DNA from: Rhodospirillales bacterium
GTDB taxonomy: Bacteria; Pseudomonadota; Alphaproteobacteria; Reyranellales; Reyranellaceae
DNA length: 64,000 bases
Direction: 5' to 3'
Assembly (NCBI GenBank): GCA_016185145.1
Contig: JACPOB010000084.1
Location: forward strand, 41,942-105,941
Shown here piece after piece: positions 36,012-45,100 of this stretch. The position numbers were made by a program, and so were the translations under genes. The notes beneath the pieces were generated by a model. That model saw only the letters and a program-made list of their open reading frames with translations. It had not been told where the DNA came from and did not search any database. Each line of letters opens with the position of its first letter. The first letter of the stretch is position 1.

Positions 36012-36080
36012 TGTCATCCCGAGCGCAGCGAGGGACCTTTCAGTCGGCAGGAAAGGTTTCTCGCTGCGCTCGGGATGACA
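36012..36080. repeat. Palindromic repeat, family D
   Basis: TGTCATCCCGAGCGCAGCGAG pairs with CTCGCTGCGCTCGGGATGACA; an inner CCTTTC / GGAAAGG pair is also present. It is a 69-base element of a type seen dispersed in many rhizobial genomes, between the phosphodiesterase and the SGNH hydrolase. Confidence 0.85.
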
Positions 36081-36141
36081 GAGACGCTTGTATCGGGCAT
36101 GTCTCTCCGCACCACATCCTCCAGGAGGCACCTTCCCCTCA

Positions 36142-37311
36142 ATGGCTGCGGCCCGTCGCAATCTCTCGCTTGCAGCCTTGATGCTCGCCCTGGTCGTGGC
36201 CGCGGCGCTCGCCCTGCCGTCGGCGATGTGGGCCTGCCTGGCGGCGACGCTCCTGGGACTTGCAGGCGTCGTGCTGTTCCGCGGCAACGGCTGGCGCACC
36301 GGCGCGCTGCTGGTCGCGGCGGTGGCGCTGAGCCTCGCCCTGCTCGATGCCTTCGCCGGCCTGCTCACACCGACGGCGCACGGCGCTGGCCTGGTGCGCT
36401 CGGTCGAGCCGCGCTGGTGGCCCCAGCCCGATCCCGTGCTGGGCTTCCGGCCCAAGCCCGACAGCACTGCCGTGGCGACCGCGACCTACGATGGCCAGCC
36501 GGTCTATCACGAGACCTATCACATCGATTCCGAGAGCGGCCGCGTCACCCCTGCGGCGCCTCCGGGCGCCGACCTTTATCTCTTCATGGGCGATTCCTTC
36601 ATGTTCGGCCAGGGCATCAAGGACCAGGACACGCTGCCCTGGCTGTTCGCCGAGGCCAACGATGGCAAGGTGCGCACGCTCAACCTCAGCGCGCCGGGCA
36701 GCGCGCCCAACCATCTGGTGCGCGCCTTCGAGGCGGGCCTGCTCGACCGCTACGCCGGCCAGCCGGTGAAAGCCGTGATCGTCTGGATCATCCCGGCCCA
36801 GCTCGCGCGCGTCACCGGCGACGGCTCGTGGCTCGCCTCCTCGCCGCGCTACCAGCTTGCCGACGGCAAGCTGGTGCACACCGGCTCGTTCACCGACTAT
36901 CGCCTGAGCCATCCGCTCGACGGCCTGAAATATTACCTGGGCGAGCTCTTCCCCTTCGTCGGCGCGATCGGCGAGAAGCAGCGGCAGCAGGAACAGCTGA
37001 AGCTGTTCGTCGCCATGATGGCGCGGCTCCAGCAGTATGCGCGCGAAAAGTTCAGCGCGCCGCTGGTCGTGGTCTATTCCTGGCCCGACGAGAAGTCGCG
37101 CGGCCTGCACGGCGATTCGGCGATCGACCAGTCGCAGCTGGTCGACGTCATCGTGCAGCTGCGCAAGATGGGCGTCGAGCTGGTGCGCGTCGACGACCTC
37201 ACCTCGGGCAAGCCCGTCGACAAGCTTCTGATCCCACACGACGGCCATCCGAGGCGCTACACCAATGAGCTGATCGCGAACGAGCTGAAGAAGCGGTTGA
37301 TCAAGCTTTAG
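36142..37311 (+). CDS. Membrane-anchored SGNH/AlgX-like hydrolase
   Basis: 389 residues from the ATG at 36142. Three hydrophobic helices (about 8-25, 30-45 and 53-72) anchor it; the rest is likely periplasmic. Motifs: FMGDSFMFGQGIKD (catalytic Ser), NLSAPGSAPNH (Gly/Asn blocks) and the Asp-His pair in IPHDGHPRRYTNELIANEL near the end. This matches the SGNH fold of AlgX/AlgJ-like acyltransferases and lipases. Acylation of a polysaccharide is one possibility; no polysaccharide genes are nearby. Confidence 0.8.
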   Translation: MAAARRNLSLAALMLALVVAAALALPSAMWACLAATLLGLAGVVLFRGNGWRTGALLVAAVALSLALLDAFAGLLTPTAHGAGLVRSVEPRWWPQPDPVLGFRPKPDSTAVATATYDGQPVYHETYHIDSESGRVTPAAPPGADLYLFMGDSFMFGQGIKDQDTLPWLFAEANDGKVRTLNLSAPGSAPNHLVRAFEAGLLDRYAGQPVKAVIVWIIPAQLARVTGDGSWLASSPRYQLADGKLVHTGSFTDYRLSHPLDGLKYYLGELFPFVGAIGEKQRQQEQLKLFVAMMARLQQYAREKFSAPLVVVYSWPDEKSRGLHGDSAIDQSQLVDVIVQLRKMGVELVRVDDLTSGKPVDKLLIPHDGHPRRYTNELIANELKKRLIKL

Positions 37312-37327
37312 CCGGGACGCTCATATT

Positions 37328-37393
37328 CTTCCGGACCGCGCGCTTCCAGCGCGCTCAGGCTCATGAGCGCGCTGGAAGCGCGCGGTCCGGAAG
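37328..37393. repeat. Palindromic repeat, family A, copy 1
   Basis: CTTCCGGACCGCGCGCTTCC and its complement flank a short centre CTCAGGCTCATGAG. It lies between the SGNH gene and the first ABC operon. Constant ends CTTCCGGACCG / CGGTCCGGAAG are shared with copies 2-5. Confidence 0.9.
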
Positions 37394-37485
37394 ACCGGTC
37401 CCAGCCGGTGGACGGCTTCGCGTCAGCCCGTCTACAGTACACGCCTGAAGAAGCGGCTGACGCCGCCAGTTCTGGGAGGAACACG

Positions 37486-39021
37486 ATGACGTCGATCCAG
37501 TCGCGTCTGCTCAAGATCATGCTTCCGCTGGCCGCCGTCGCCGGCTTCGCGGCCGAACCGGCCATGGCCCAGAAGAAGGGCGGCACGCTCACGGTCGGCA
37601 TCGAGCTCGACATCGCGGGCTTCGATCCGCTGAAGGTCGGCGTCTACGACACCTCGCCCAACATCGCCGCCAGCCTGTTCCTGGAGCAGCTCACCCGGCT
37701 CGACGACAACGGCAAGCCCAAGCCCAGCCTCGCCCTGTCGTGGTCCCATTCCGACGACTTCAGGACCTGGACCTTCAAGCTGCGGCCCGACGTGAAATTC
37801 TCGGACGGCACGCCGTTCAACGCCCAGGCGGTGGCCTTCAACTTCAACCGCCAGAAGGATCCCAAGAACAACTGCCGCTGCGCCTTCTACATCGCCAACA
37901 TCCTGAGCGTCGAACCCACGGACGATCTGACCGTCGTCTACAAGCTCAAGGACCCGGCGGTGAACTTCCCCGCGCTGCTGACTCGGCCCGATCAGAACAG
38001 CACCATCCATTCGCCCACGGCCATGCAGACCAAGGGCGACGACTACAACCGCAATCCCGTCGGCACGGGCCCCTTCGTCATCAAGTCGTGGACGGCCGGC
38101 GATCGCATGGTGCTGGAGCGCAATCCCGACTACTGGGACAAGAACAAGCCCAACCTCGACCGCGTCGTGCTGCGGCCCTTGCCCGACGCGCAGTCGCGCT
38201 TCGCCAGCCTGGTCTCCGGCGAGACCGACGTGGTGTGGGCCGACGAGTTCGAGGCCGACAACATCGCCCGCGCGCGCAAGAACAACGCGCTGAAGGTGCT
38301 GGAGTACACGGGCTCGGGCGCCGGCGTCGCCGCGCTCAACACCAAGGTGCCGCCGCTCGACGACGTGCGCGTGCGCCAGGCGCTGATGATGGGGCTCGAT
38401 CGCAAGAAGACATCGCAGGCCTTGACCAACGGACTCGCCAAGCCCGCGACCAACCCCTACGGCGAGGGCTCGTGGGTGAAGTGCAAGGACGACGGCGCCC
38501 TGCCCAACGATCCCAAGAAGGCGGCCGAGCTGATCAAGGAGTATGGCAAGCCGGTCAAGTTCAAGATGCTGTTCACGGCGACGCCGCGCGGTCGCGCCAA
38601 CTCGCAGGTCTACCAGCAGCTCTGGAAGCAGATCGGCGCCGACATGGAGATCGAGCTGGTCGACCAGGCGACGTTCCCGCCGCGCGCCTTCCAGCGCAAG
38701 TTCGACATCATCGGCTGGCGCATCGTCGACTTCCCCGATCCCGACGTGCAGATGTTCGCCAACTTCTATTCCAAGAGCCCGCTCAACCTCGCCAACTACT
38801 CCAACCCCGAGCTCGACAAGCTCCTGGAGGAGGCGCGCGTCACGCCGGACGAAGGCAAGCGCACCGAGGCCTACTGCGCCATCAGCCGCCTGCTCAACAA
38901 GGAAGCGACCTGGATGTGGATCTGGCAGAACACTTACTACGCCATGACCAAGACCAAGGTGAAGGGCATCCCCAAGCTGTACGGCGGCGTCATCGACGTC
39001 TCCAACGCGTGGCTGGACTGA
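37486..39021 (+). CDS. ABC transporter substrate-binding protein, family 5
   Basis: 511 residues from the ATG at 37486 with GGGAGG upstream; the frame opens 41 codons earlier through a palindromic repeat. Signal peptide 1-28. SBP family 5 features: KKGGTLTVGIELDIAGFDPLK, LALSWSHSDDFRTWTFKLRPDVKFSDGTPF, NPVGTGPFVIKSWT, NPDYWDKNKPNLDRV. It binds a peptide or similar small ligand in the periplasm and delivers it to the permeases downstream. Its last 66 bases are mirrored by a facing fragment of a paralogue (39103-39170). Confidence 0.93.
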   Translation: MTSIQSRLLKIMLPLAAVAGFAAEPAMAQKKGGTLTVGIELDIAGFDPLKVGVYDTSPNIAASLFLEQLTRLDDNGKPKPSLALSWSHSDDFRTWTFKLRPDVKFSDGTPFNAQAVAFNFNRQKDPKNNCRCAFYIANILSVEPTDDLTVVYKLKDPAVNFPALLTRPDQNSTIHSPTAMQTKGDDYNRNPVGTGPFVIKSWTAGDRMVLERNPDYWDKNKPNLDRVVLRPLPDAQSRFASLVSGETDVVWADEFEADNIARARKNNALKVLEYTGSGAGVAALNTKVPPLDDVRVRQALMMGLDRKKTSQALTNGLAKPATNPYGEGSWVKCKDDGALPNDPKKAAELIKEYGKPVKFKMLFTATPRGRANSQVYQQLWKQIGADMEIELVDQATFPPRAFQRKFDIIGWRIVDFPDPDVQMFANFYSKSPLNLANYSNPELDKLLEEARVTPDEGKRTEAYCAISRLLNKEATWMWIWQNTYYAMTKTKVKGIPKLYGGVIDVSNAWLD

Positions 39022-39028
39022 TCATGAT

Positions 39029-39095
39029 CTTCCGGACCGCCGGCCCCAGGCCGGCCTCAAGATCATGTGCCGGCCAGAGGCCGGCGGTCCCGAAG
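39029..39095. repeat. Palindromic repeat, family A, copy 2
   Basis: CTTCCGGACCGCCGGCCCC and its near complement (CGGCGGTCCCGAAG) around CTCAAGATCATGTG. It directly follows the stop codon of the binding-protein gene and directly precedes the facing stop codon of the paralogue fragment. Confidence 0.9.
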
Positions 39096-39102
39096 TTCAT
39101 GG

Positions 39103-39170
39103 TCAGTCCCGCCACGCGTTGGAGACGGCGCTCACGCCGCCGTTGAGCTTGGGGATGCCCTGCACCGTGG
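39103..39170 (-). pseudogene. 3' remnant of a second, facing binding-protein gene
   Basis: Read on the minus strand it encodes TVQGIPKLNGGVSAVSNAWRD and a TGA. The neighbouring intact gene ends KVKGIPKLYGGVIDVSNAWLD, so this is the tail of a paralogue in opposite orientation. Upstream of it on that strand the sequence changes abruptly into permease coding sequence. Only about 22 codons remain. Confidence 0.75.
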
Positions 39171-39215
39171 CCCGATCAGGCGACGCCCGAGAAGGTCGCC
39201 GCACTGCGCGCCGAG

Positions 39216-40004
39216 ATGGGGCTCGATCTGCCGCTGTGGCAGCGCTACGGCCTGTGGCTGTGGGGCGTCCTGCACGGCGATCTCGGCCGCTCCTTCCGCA
39301 CCGGCGAGACCGTGTGGGCCGCGGTGACCGACCGACTGCCGGTGTCGCTCGAGCTCATGGTCACCGGCGTGGTGCTGGCGCTGGTGATCGCCATTCCGCT
39401 CGCCATCCTGTGTGCCGTGAAGAGCGGCAGCGCGGTCGATCGCTTCTTCACCGGGCTGGCCTTCGGCAAGCTGTCGCTGCCCAACTACATGGTGGCGATC
39501 CTGCTCATCTACCTGTTCGCCGTGGAGCTGAACTGGCTGCCGGCGACCGGCTGGGTGCCCTTCGCCGAGGATCCGCTGGCCAACCTCAAGAGCTTCATCC
39601 TGCCGGCGGTGACCCTGGCCTTCTCCGAATGGCCGGTGCTGATGCGCGTGCTGCGCTCGGACATGATCGCCACTCTGCAGGAAGACTACATCGCCATGGC
39701 CAAGGCCAAGGGGCTGCGGCCCGCGCGCATCCTACTGGTCCATGCGCTGAAGCCCAGCTCGCTCACCCTGGTGACGGTGGCCGGCATCAACATCGGCCGC
39801 CTGATCGGCGGCGCTTTGATCGTCGAGACCATCTTCGCCCTGCCGGGCATCGGCCGCCTGCTGGTCGGCGCCATCTACGCCCGCGACTTCATCATCCTGC
39901 AGGGTGTGGTGCTGTTCGTGGCGACGGGCTTCGTGATCGTGAACTTCATCGTCGACATGCTCTACGCCGTGCTCGATCCGAGGATCCGCCATGGCCGTGC
40001 TTGA
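39216..40004 (+). CDS. DppB-type permease lacking its first membrane helix
   Basis: 262 residues from the only in-frame ATG (39216). Family members are about 310-320 residues and begin with a membrane helix and a PGD motif; both are missing. In-frame codons before the ATG still read PDQATPEKVAALRAE, the expected family sequence, back to about 39171, where the facing binding-protein remnant begins. The rest is complete: five helices and the coupling loop EDYIAMAKAKGLRPARILLVHAL. Whether the protein works is doubtful; no ribosome site is evident. Confidence 0.8.
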   Translation: MGLDLPLWQRYGLWLWGVLHGDLGRSFRTGETVWAAVTDRLPVSLELMVTGVVLALVIAIPLAILCAVKSGSAVDRFFTGLAFGKLSLPNYMVAILLIYLFAVELNWLPATGWVPFAEDPLANLKSFILPAVTLAFSEWPVLMRVLRSDMIATLQEDYIAMAKAKGLRPARILLVHALKPSSLTLVTVAGINIGRLIGGALIVETIFALPGIGRLLVGAIYARDFIILQGVVLFVATGFVIVNFIVDMLYAVLDPRIRHGRA

Positions 40005-40863
40005 GCTCGAAGGCGATCCCGCCACCGCAGCACCCGTGCGCCGCCAGCGCCGCGTCGGCGCGCTGTTCATCTGCTCCGTCGCGTGGATCGCGCTGATCGG
40101 GCTCGCCGCGATCTTTGCCGACTGGTTGCCGATGCAAAGCCCCACCGACATGGACTTCCTGGCCAAGCGGGCTGCGCCCTTCAGCCCCGGCCACATCCTG
40201 GGCGCCGACCATCTCGGCCGCGACGAGCTCTCACGGCTGATCCATGGCGGCCGCGTGTCGCTTACCGTCGGACTTCTGGCGCCGGTGATCGGCGTCGCGA
40301 TCGGCGGCTGCCTCGGCATGCTGGCGGGCTACTTCCGCGGCTGGCTGGAGACCATCGCCGTCGGCGGCGTCGACGTGCTGCTGGCCTTCCCGCCGCTGGT
40401 GTTCGCGCTCGCGGTGACCGCCTATGCCGGCCAGTCGGTCGCCAACATCACCCTCGTGATCGGCGTTTTAGGCATTCCCGCCTTCACGCGCGTGGCGCGC
40501 GCCGTCACGCTCACCTTGAGCGAGCGCGAGTTCGTCACGGCGGCCCGCGCGCTCGGTGCCACCCACTCACGCATCCTGATTCGCGAGCTGCTGCCCAACG
40601 TGGCGCTGCCGCTGCTTGCCTTCTTCCTGCTGGCCGTCGCCGTCACCATCGTCGTCGAGGGCGCGCTCTCCTTCCTTGGCCTCGGCGTGCCGCCGCCGAC
40701 CGCGAGCTGGGGCAGCATGATCGGCGAAGGCCGCGAGAACCTCGACATCGCGCCGTGGCTCGCCTTCCTGCCGGCCGGCTTCATGTTCCTCACGGTGCTC
40801 GCCTTCAACGTCGTCGGCGACACGCTGCGCGCGCTCACCGATCCGCGGCCGGGCGCCTTATGA
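39991..40863 (+). CDS. ABC transporter permease, DppC type
   Basis: 290 residues; the start overlaps the end of the upstream permease by 14 bases. Features: N-terminal helix (LFICSVAWIALIGLAAIFADWL), GADHLGRDELSRLIHGGRVSL, and the coupling motif EREFVTAARALGATHSRILIRELLPN; five to six helices in total. It forms the second half of the membrane channel with the DppB-type subunit. Confidence 0.92.
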   Translation: MAVLELEGDPATAAPVRRQRRVGALFICSVAWIALIGLAAIFADWLPMQSPTDMDFLAKRAAPFSPGHILGADHLGRDELSRLIHGGRVSLTVGLLAPVIGVAIGGCLGMLAGYFRGWLETIAVGGVDVLLAFPPLVFALAVTAYAGQSVANITLVIGVLGIPAFTRVARAVTLTLSEREFVTAARALGATHSRILIRELLPNVALPLLAFFLLAVAVTIVVEGALSFLGLGVPPPTASWGSMIGEGRENLDIAPWLAFLPAGFMFLTVLAFNVVGDTLRALTDPRPGAL

Positions 40864-40888
40864 TCGTGGGCACCAACAACAACCGCCC

Positions 40889-41027
40889 ACCTCATCCTGA
40901 GGAGGGCGCGCAGCGCCCGTCTCAAAGGATGGGCTACGCGAAGGATCGTCGGTCAATCGGAGCGGCAATGTCGAATGGTTGCCACCCTTCGAGACGCGGC
41001 CCTGCGGGCCGCTCCTCAGGGTGAGGC
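40889..41027. repeat. Palindromic repeat, family B, copy 3
   Basis: Left half 40889-40933 and right half 40982-41027 in inverted orientation, separated by 48 unrelated bases. Variable stems are GGGCGCGCAGCGCCC and GCGGCCCTGCGGGCCGC. It interrupts the ABC operon between permease and ATPase genes. Confidence 0.88.
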
Positions 41028-41044
41028 GGTCGGTAGTGAGCGCG

Positions 41045-42006
<962 letters not shown>

Positions 42007-42010
<4 letters not shown>

Positions 42011-42966
42011 CCGCGCCGCTGCTCTCCGTCGAGAACCTGGTCGTGGAATATCCCGTCGGCGGCAAGACGCTGTCGGCGGTGGCCGATGTCAGCCTGCAGG
42101 TCGGCAAGGGCGAGACCTTGGGCCTGGTCGGCGAATCGGGCTGTGGCAAGTCGACGTTGGGCCGCGCCGTGCTGCAGCTGCGCCGGCCGACTGCGGGCAA
42201 GGTGGTGTTCGACGGCACCGAGCTCACCGGACTCGCGGCCGAGAAGATGCGGCTGATGCGCCGGCGCCTGCAATTGATCTTCCAGGACCCGATCGCCTCG
42301 CTCAATCCGCGGCGCTCTATCGGCGACATCGTCGCCGAGCCGCTGATCATCGCCGGAGTGACGGACAAGGCCGAGCGCGATCGCCGCGTGCGCGAGGTCC
42401 TGACCGCCGTCGGCCTCGACGCCGACCTGGTGTCGGGCCGACTGCCGCACGAGTTCTCGGGCGGCCAGTGCCAGCGCGTCTGCATCGCTCGCGCGTTGAT
42501 CCTCGAGCCGGAACTCGTGATCTGCGACGAGCCGGTGTCGGCGCTCGACGTGTCGATCCGCGCCCAGATCCTGAACCTGCTCGAGGAGATGAAGCGGCGC
42601 TATGGGCTGACGCTCCTGTTCATCGCCCATGACCTCGCGGTGGTGAAGGCCGTCAGCGATCGCATTGCCGTCATGTATCTCGGCAAGCTGTGCGAGGTCG
42701 GCCCGACCGAGCGCCTGTTCTCGCAGCCGGCGCATCCCTACACGGCGCTGCTGCTCGAGGCGATTCCTGTGCCCGACCCCGCGGTGAAGCCCGCCACCAA
42801 TCTCTCGGTCGGCGAGCCGCCGTCGCCCCTGTCGCCGCCCTCGGGCTGCCGCTTCCGCACCCGCTGTCCGCGCGCCGACGCCGTGTGCGCCGAGGTCGTG
42901 CCGCCGCTCACCGAGATCGCCGACGGCCAGTTCGCCGCCTGTCATCATCCGCTCGTCGAGCGATGA
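42007..42966 (+). CDS. ABC transporter ATPase, DppF/OppF type
   Basis: 319 residues; start overlaps the previous stop. Walker [10 protein letters not shown]-loop FQDPIASLNP, signature FSGGQCQR (a Cys replaces the usual Gln-Arg context), Walker [13 protein letters not shown], switch [11 protein letters not shown]-terminal CRFRTRCPRADAVC. Partner of the upstream ATPase. Confidence 0.93.
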
Positions 42967-42980
42967 GAGCGCAGCAATAC

Positions 42981-43087
42981 GACCTCACCCTGAGGAGCGC
43001 ACGAAGTGCGCGTCTCGAAGGGTGGGCAACACCACGACCGGGGCCATCCTTCGAGACGCGCACTTCGTGCGCTCCTCAGGGTGAGGC
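42981..43087. repeat. Palindromic repeat, family B, copy 4
   Basis: Two well-preserved inverted halves with the same stem (GCGCACGAAGTGCGC and GCGCACTTCGTGCGC) and a 17-base centre. It separates the first ABC operon from the ligase gene. Confidence 0.9.
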
Positions 43088-43167
43088 CGGGTGCCCGAAC
43101 CGGCTTGCGCATGGTCTGCAATAGCGGCAGCCTGCACCCAACAAGGAAACATGAGGGGAAGGAGCGG

Positions 43168-45096
43168 GTGAGCCACGTCGCGCCCATGCGTACACTCAAT
43201 CGGCCCAAGCCGACGGTCGACGTCGAGCGGCGCGCCGACGGCACGGTCATCCTCTCCGCCGGTCGCGCGCTGCCACCCGACCTGCCGCTGGTCATCGACC
43301 TTTTACAGCGTGCCGCCGAGCGCCGCCCTCGTGTCACCTTCTTGGCCGAGCGGCGCGGCCCCGATCGGGCGTGGCAGCGACTCACCTATGCCGAGGCCTG
43401 GGCACGCACCGGCGCCATAGCTTCATGGCTGATCGCGCAGGGCTTCGGTCCGGATGGCAAGCCCATCGCCATCCTCAGCGACAACAGCCTCGAGAACGCG
43501 CTGTTGGTGTTCGGCGCGCTGCGCGCCGGCGCCTTGGTCGCGCCGATCTCACCCAACTATTCGCTGTCCGGCGACTTCACGCGCCTCGACCACACGCTGT
43601 CGGTCGTCGATCCGGGCCTGGTGTTCGCGCAAGACTCCGCTCGCTACGCTTCTGCCCTCGACCGCACCCAAGCGCGCGCGGTCACCGTCGATGGCAAGCG
43701 CGGTCTCGCTTTCGGCGCGCTGGCGAGCTGCTCGGTCGATGCGTCGGTATCCGAGCGTCGCCTGCACATCACTTCGGACACGCTGGCCAAGATCCTGTTC
43801 ACATCGGGCTCGACCGGCCTGCCCAAGGGCGTTCTGAACACCCACGGCAACCTCGCATCGGCGGCCGAGATGAACCGCTCGCTGGGCGAGCCGCTCGACG
43901 AGAACCGCATCGGCGTGTCGCTCGACTGGCTGCCCTGGCATCACACCTGGGGCGGCAACTCCAACCTGAACGGCGTCATCCGCTCGGCCGGCTCCTTATA
44001 TATAGACGGCGGCCGCCCGCTGCCGGGCCGCTTCCAGGAGACCCTGGAGAACCTGCGCGAGCTCTCGCCGTCGAGCTTCGCCACCGTGCCCGCCGCCTAT
44101 CCCCTGCTGCTCGAGGCGCTGGAGCGCGACGAGGACCTTCGAGTCAAGTTCTTCAAGAACCTGCGTGGCCTCGGCTATGGCGGCGCCCTGCTGCCGCAGG
44201 AGAGCTTCGATCGCCTGCAGAGCCTCGCGGCGGGCCAGCTCGGCGAACGGCTGCCCTTCAGCTGCGGCTGGGGCATGACCGAGACCACCAGTGTGGGCCT
44301 CATGGTCTACTGGAACGTCGACCGCTCCGGCCTTTTGGGCCTGCCGCCGCCCAGCGCACTGGTCAAACTGGTACCCTCAAGCTTTTCCGGACCGCGAGCC
44401 TCCGGCTCGCTCATGAGCAAGAGCGAGCCAGAGGCTCGCGGTCCAGGAGAACATGACGGTCGCTACGAGTTGCGCGTGAAGGGCCCGCACATCATGGCGG
44501 GCTACTACGGCGATGCCGCGGCAACCGAAGCCGCATTCGACGAGGAAGGCTTTTTCAAGACCGGCGATGCCGCGCGCTGGGTCGACGAGAGCAATCCCGT
44601 GGCCGGCATCGCCTTCGCCGGCCGCCTGTCGGAGGAGTTCAAGCTCGCCTCCGGCACCTGGGTGCGCGCCACGACGCTGCGCATGCAGTTGATTGACGCC
44701 CTTCAGCCCTACGTGCGCGACCTCGTGATCGCGGCGCCCGACCGCCCGCATCTCGGCGCGCTGGTGTGGCTCGATGCGACGGCCTGTGCTGACGCCGGCG
44801 GTCCTGTGGTGTGGAAGCCCGCACTGGCGCGCCTGCTCGCGGCCTTCAACGGCCGGCCGGGCGGCTCCAGCAACCGCGTGCAGCGGCTGTTGGTGCTCGA
44901 CGAGCCGCCATCGGTGGCGGCGGGCGAGGTCACCGACAAGCGCTCGCTCAACACCCGCCGCGTGCTCGAACGGCGCTCGGCCGACGTGACGCGGCTCTAT
45001 GCAGAGCCGGCTAATGCCGACGTCATATCTTCTGGACCGCGCGCTTCCAGCGCGCTCATGAGCGCGCTGGAAGCGCGCGGTCCGGAAGAGGGGTGA
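43168..45096 (+). CDS. Feruloyl-CoA synthetase-like AMP-dependent ligase
   Basis: 642 residues from a GTG at 43168 with GGAAGGAG upstream; an ATG at 43186 is the alternative. ANL-family motifs: LFTSGSTGLPKGV (P-loop), GWGMTETTS, YELRVKGPHIMAGYY, FFKTGDAARW, and the C-terminal catalytic Lys in EVTDKRSLNTRRVL. The DWLPWHHTWGGNSNLN block matches the feruloyl-CoA synthetase branch. Residues about 406-427 (SGPRASGSLMSKSEPEARGP) are encoded by a palindromic repeat, and a second copy encodes the last residues. It activates an aromatic or acyl acid to its CoA ester. It lies 4 bases before the second ABC operon. Confidence 0.9.
   Translation: MSHVAPMRTLNRPKPTVDVERRADGTVILSAGRALPPDLPLVIDLLQRAAERRPRVTFLAERRGPDRAWQRLTYAEAWARTGAIASWLIAQGFGPDGKPIAILSDNSLENALLVFGALRAGALVAPISPNYSLSGDFTRLDHTLSVVDPGLVFAQDSARYASALDRTQARAVTVDGKRGLAFGALASCSVDASVSERRLHITSDTLAKILFTSGSTGLPKGVLNTHGNLASAAEMNRSLGEPLDENRIGVSLDWLPWHHTWGGNSNLNGVIRSAGSLYIDGGRPLPGRFQETLENLRELSPSSFATVPAAYPLLLEALERDEDLRVKFFKNLRGLGYGGALLPQESFDRLQSLAAGQLGERLPFSCGWGMTETTSVGLMVYWNVDRSGLLGLPPPSALVKLVPSSFSGPRASGSLMSKSEPEARGPGEHDGRYELRVKGPHIMAGYYGDAAATEAAFDEEGFFKTGDAARWVDESNPVAGIAFAGRLSEEFKLASGTWVRATTLRMQLIDALQPYVRDLVIAAPDRPHLGALVWLDATACADAGGPVVWKPALARLLAAFNGRPGGSSNRVQRLLVLDEPPSVAAGEVTDKRSLNTRRVLERRSADVTRLYAEPANADVISSGPRASSALMSALEARGPEEG
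44385..44449. repeat. Palindromic repeat, family A, copy 3, inside a gene
   Basis: TTCCGGACCGCGAGCCTCCG / GAGGCTCGCGGTCCAGGA around TCATGAGCAAGAGCGAGC. It lies within the ligase gene and keeps its frame. Slight decay of the right arm suggests it is not brand new. Confidence 0.9.
45029..45088. repeat. Palindromic repeat, family A, copy 4, at a gene end
   Basis: CTTCTGGACCGCGCGCTTCC ... GGAAGCGCGCGGTCCGGAAG, nearly perfect, centre at CATG. It encodes the last residues of the ligase (SGPRASSALMSALEARGPEE); the stop codon follows 6 bases later. Confidence 0.9.
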
Positions 45097-45100
45097 GCTG

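Larger units (their letters stand above)
38954..39170. repeat. Large inverted repeat centred on a palindromic element
   Basis: Bases 38954-39061 pair with 39063-39170; the centre is 39062, which is also the exact centre of the family A element at 39029-39095. The outer part of each arm is the 3' end of a family-5 binding protein gene. In the 66 bases up to the stop codons I count 8 differences. Confidence 0.85.

Noticed and set aside
37363..37485. Upstream extension of the binding-protein gene through the palindromic repeat
   Set aside because: A strong ribosome site and signal peptide define the ATG at 37486; the extension encodes repeat sequence.
39065..40096. Alternative plus-strand frame over the truncated permease
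   Set aside because: The permease frame has all family motifs; this frame is Arg/Ala-rich without any.
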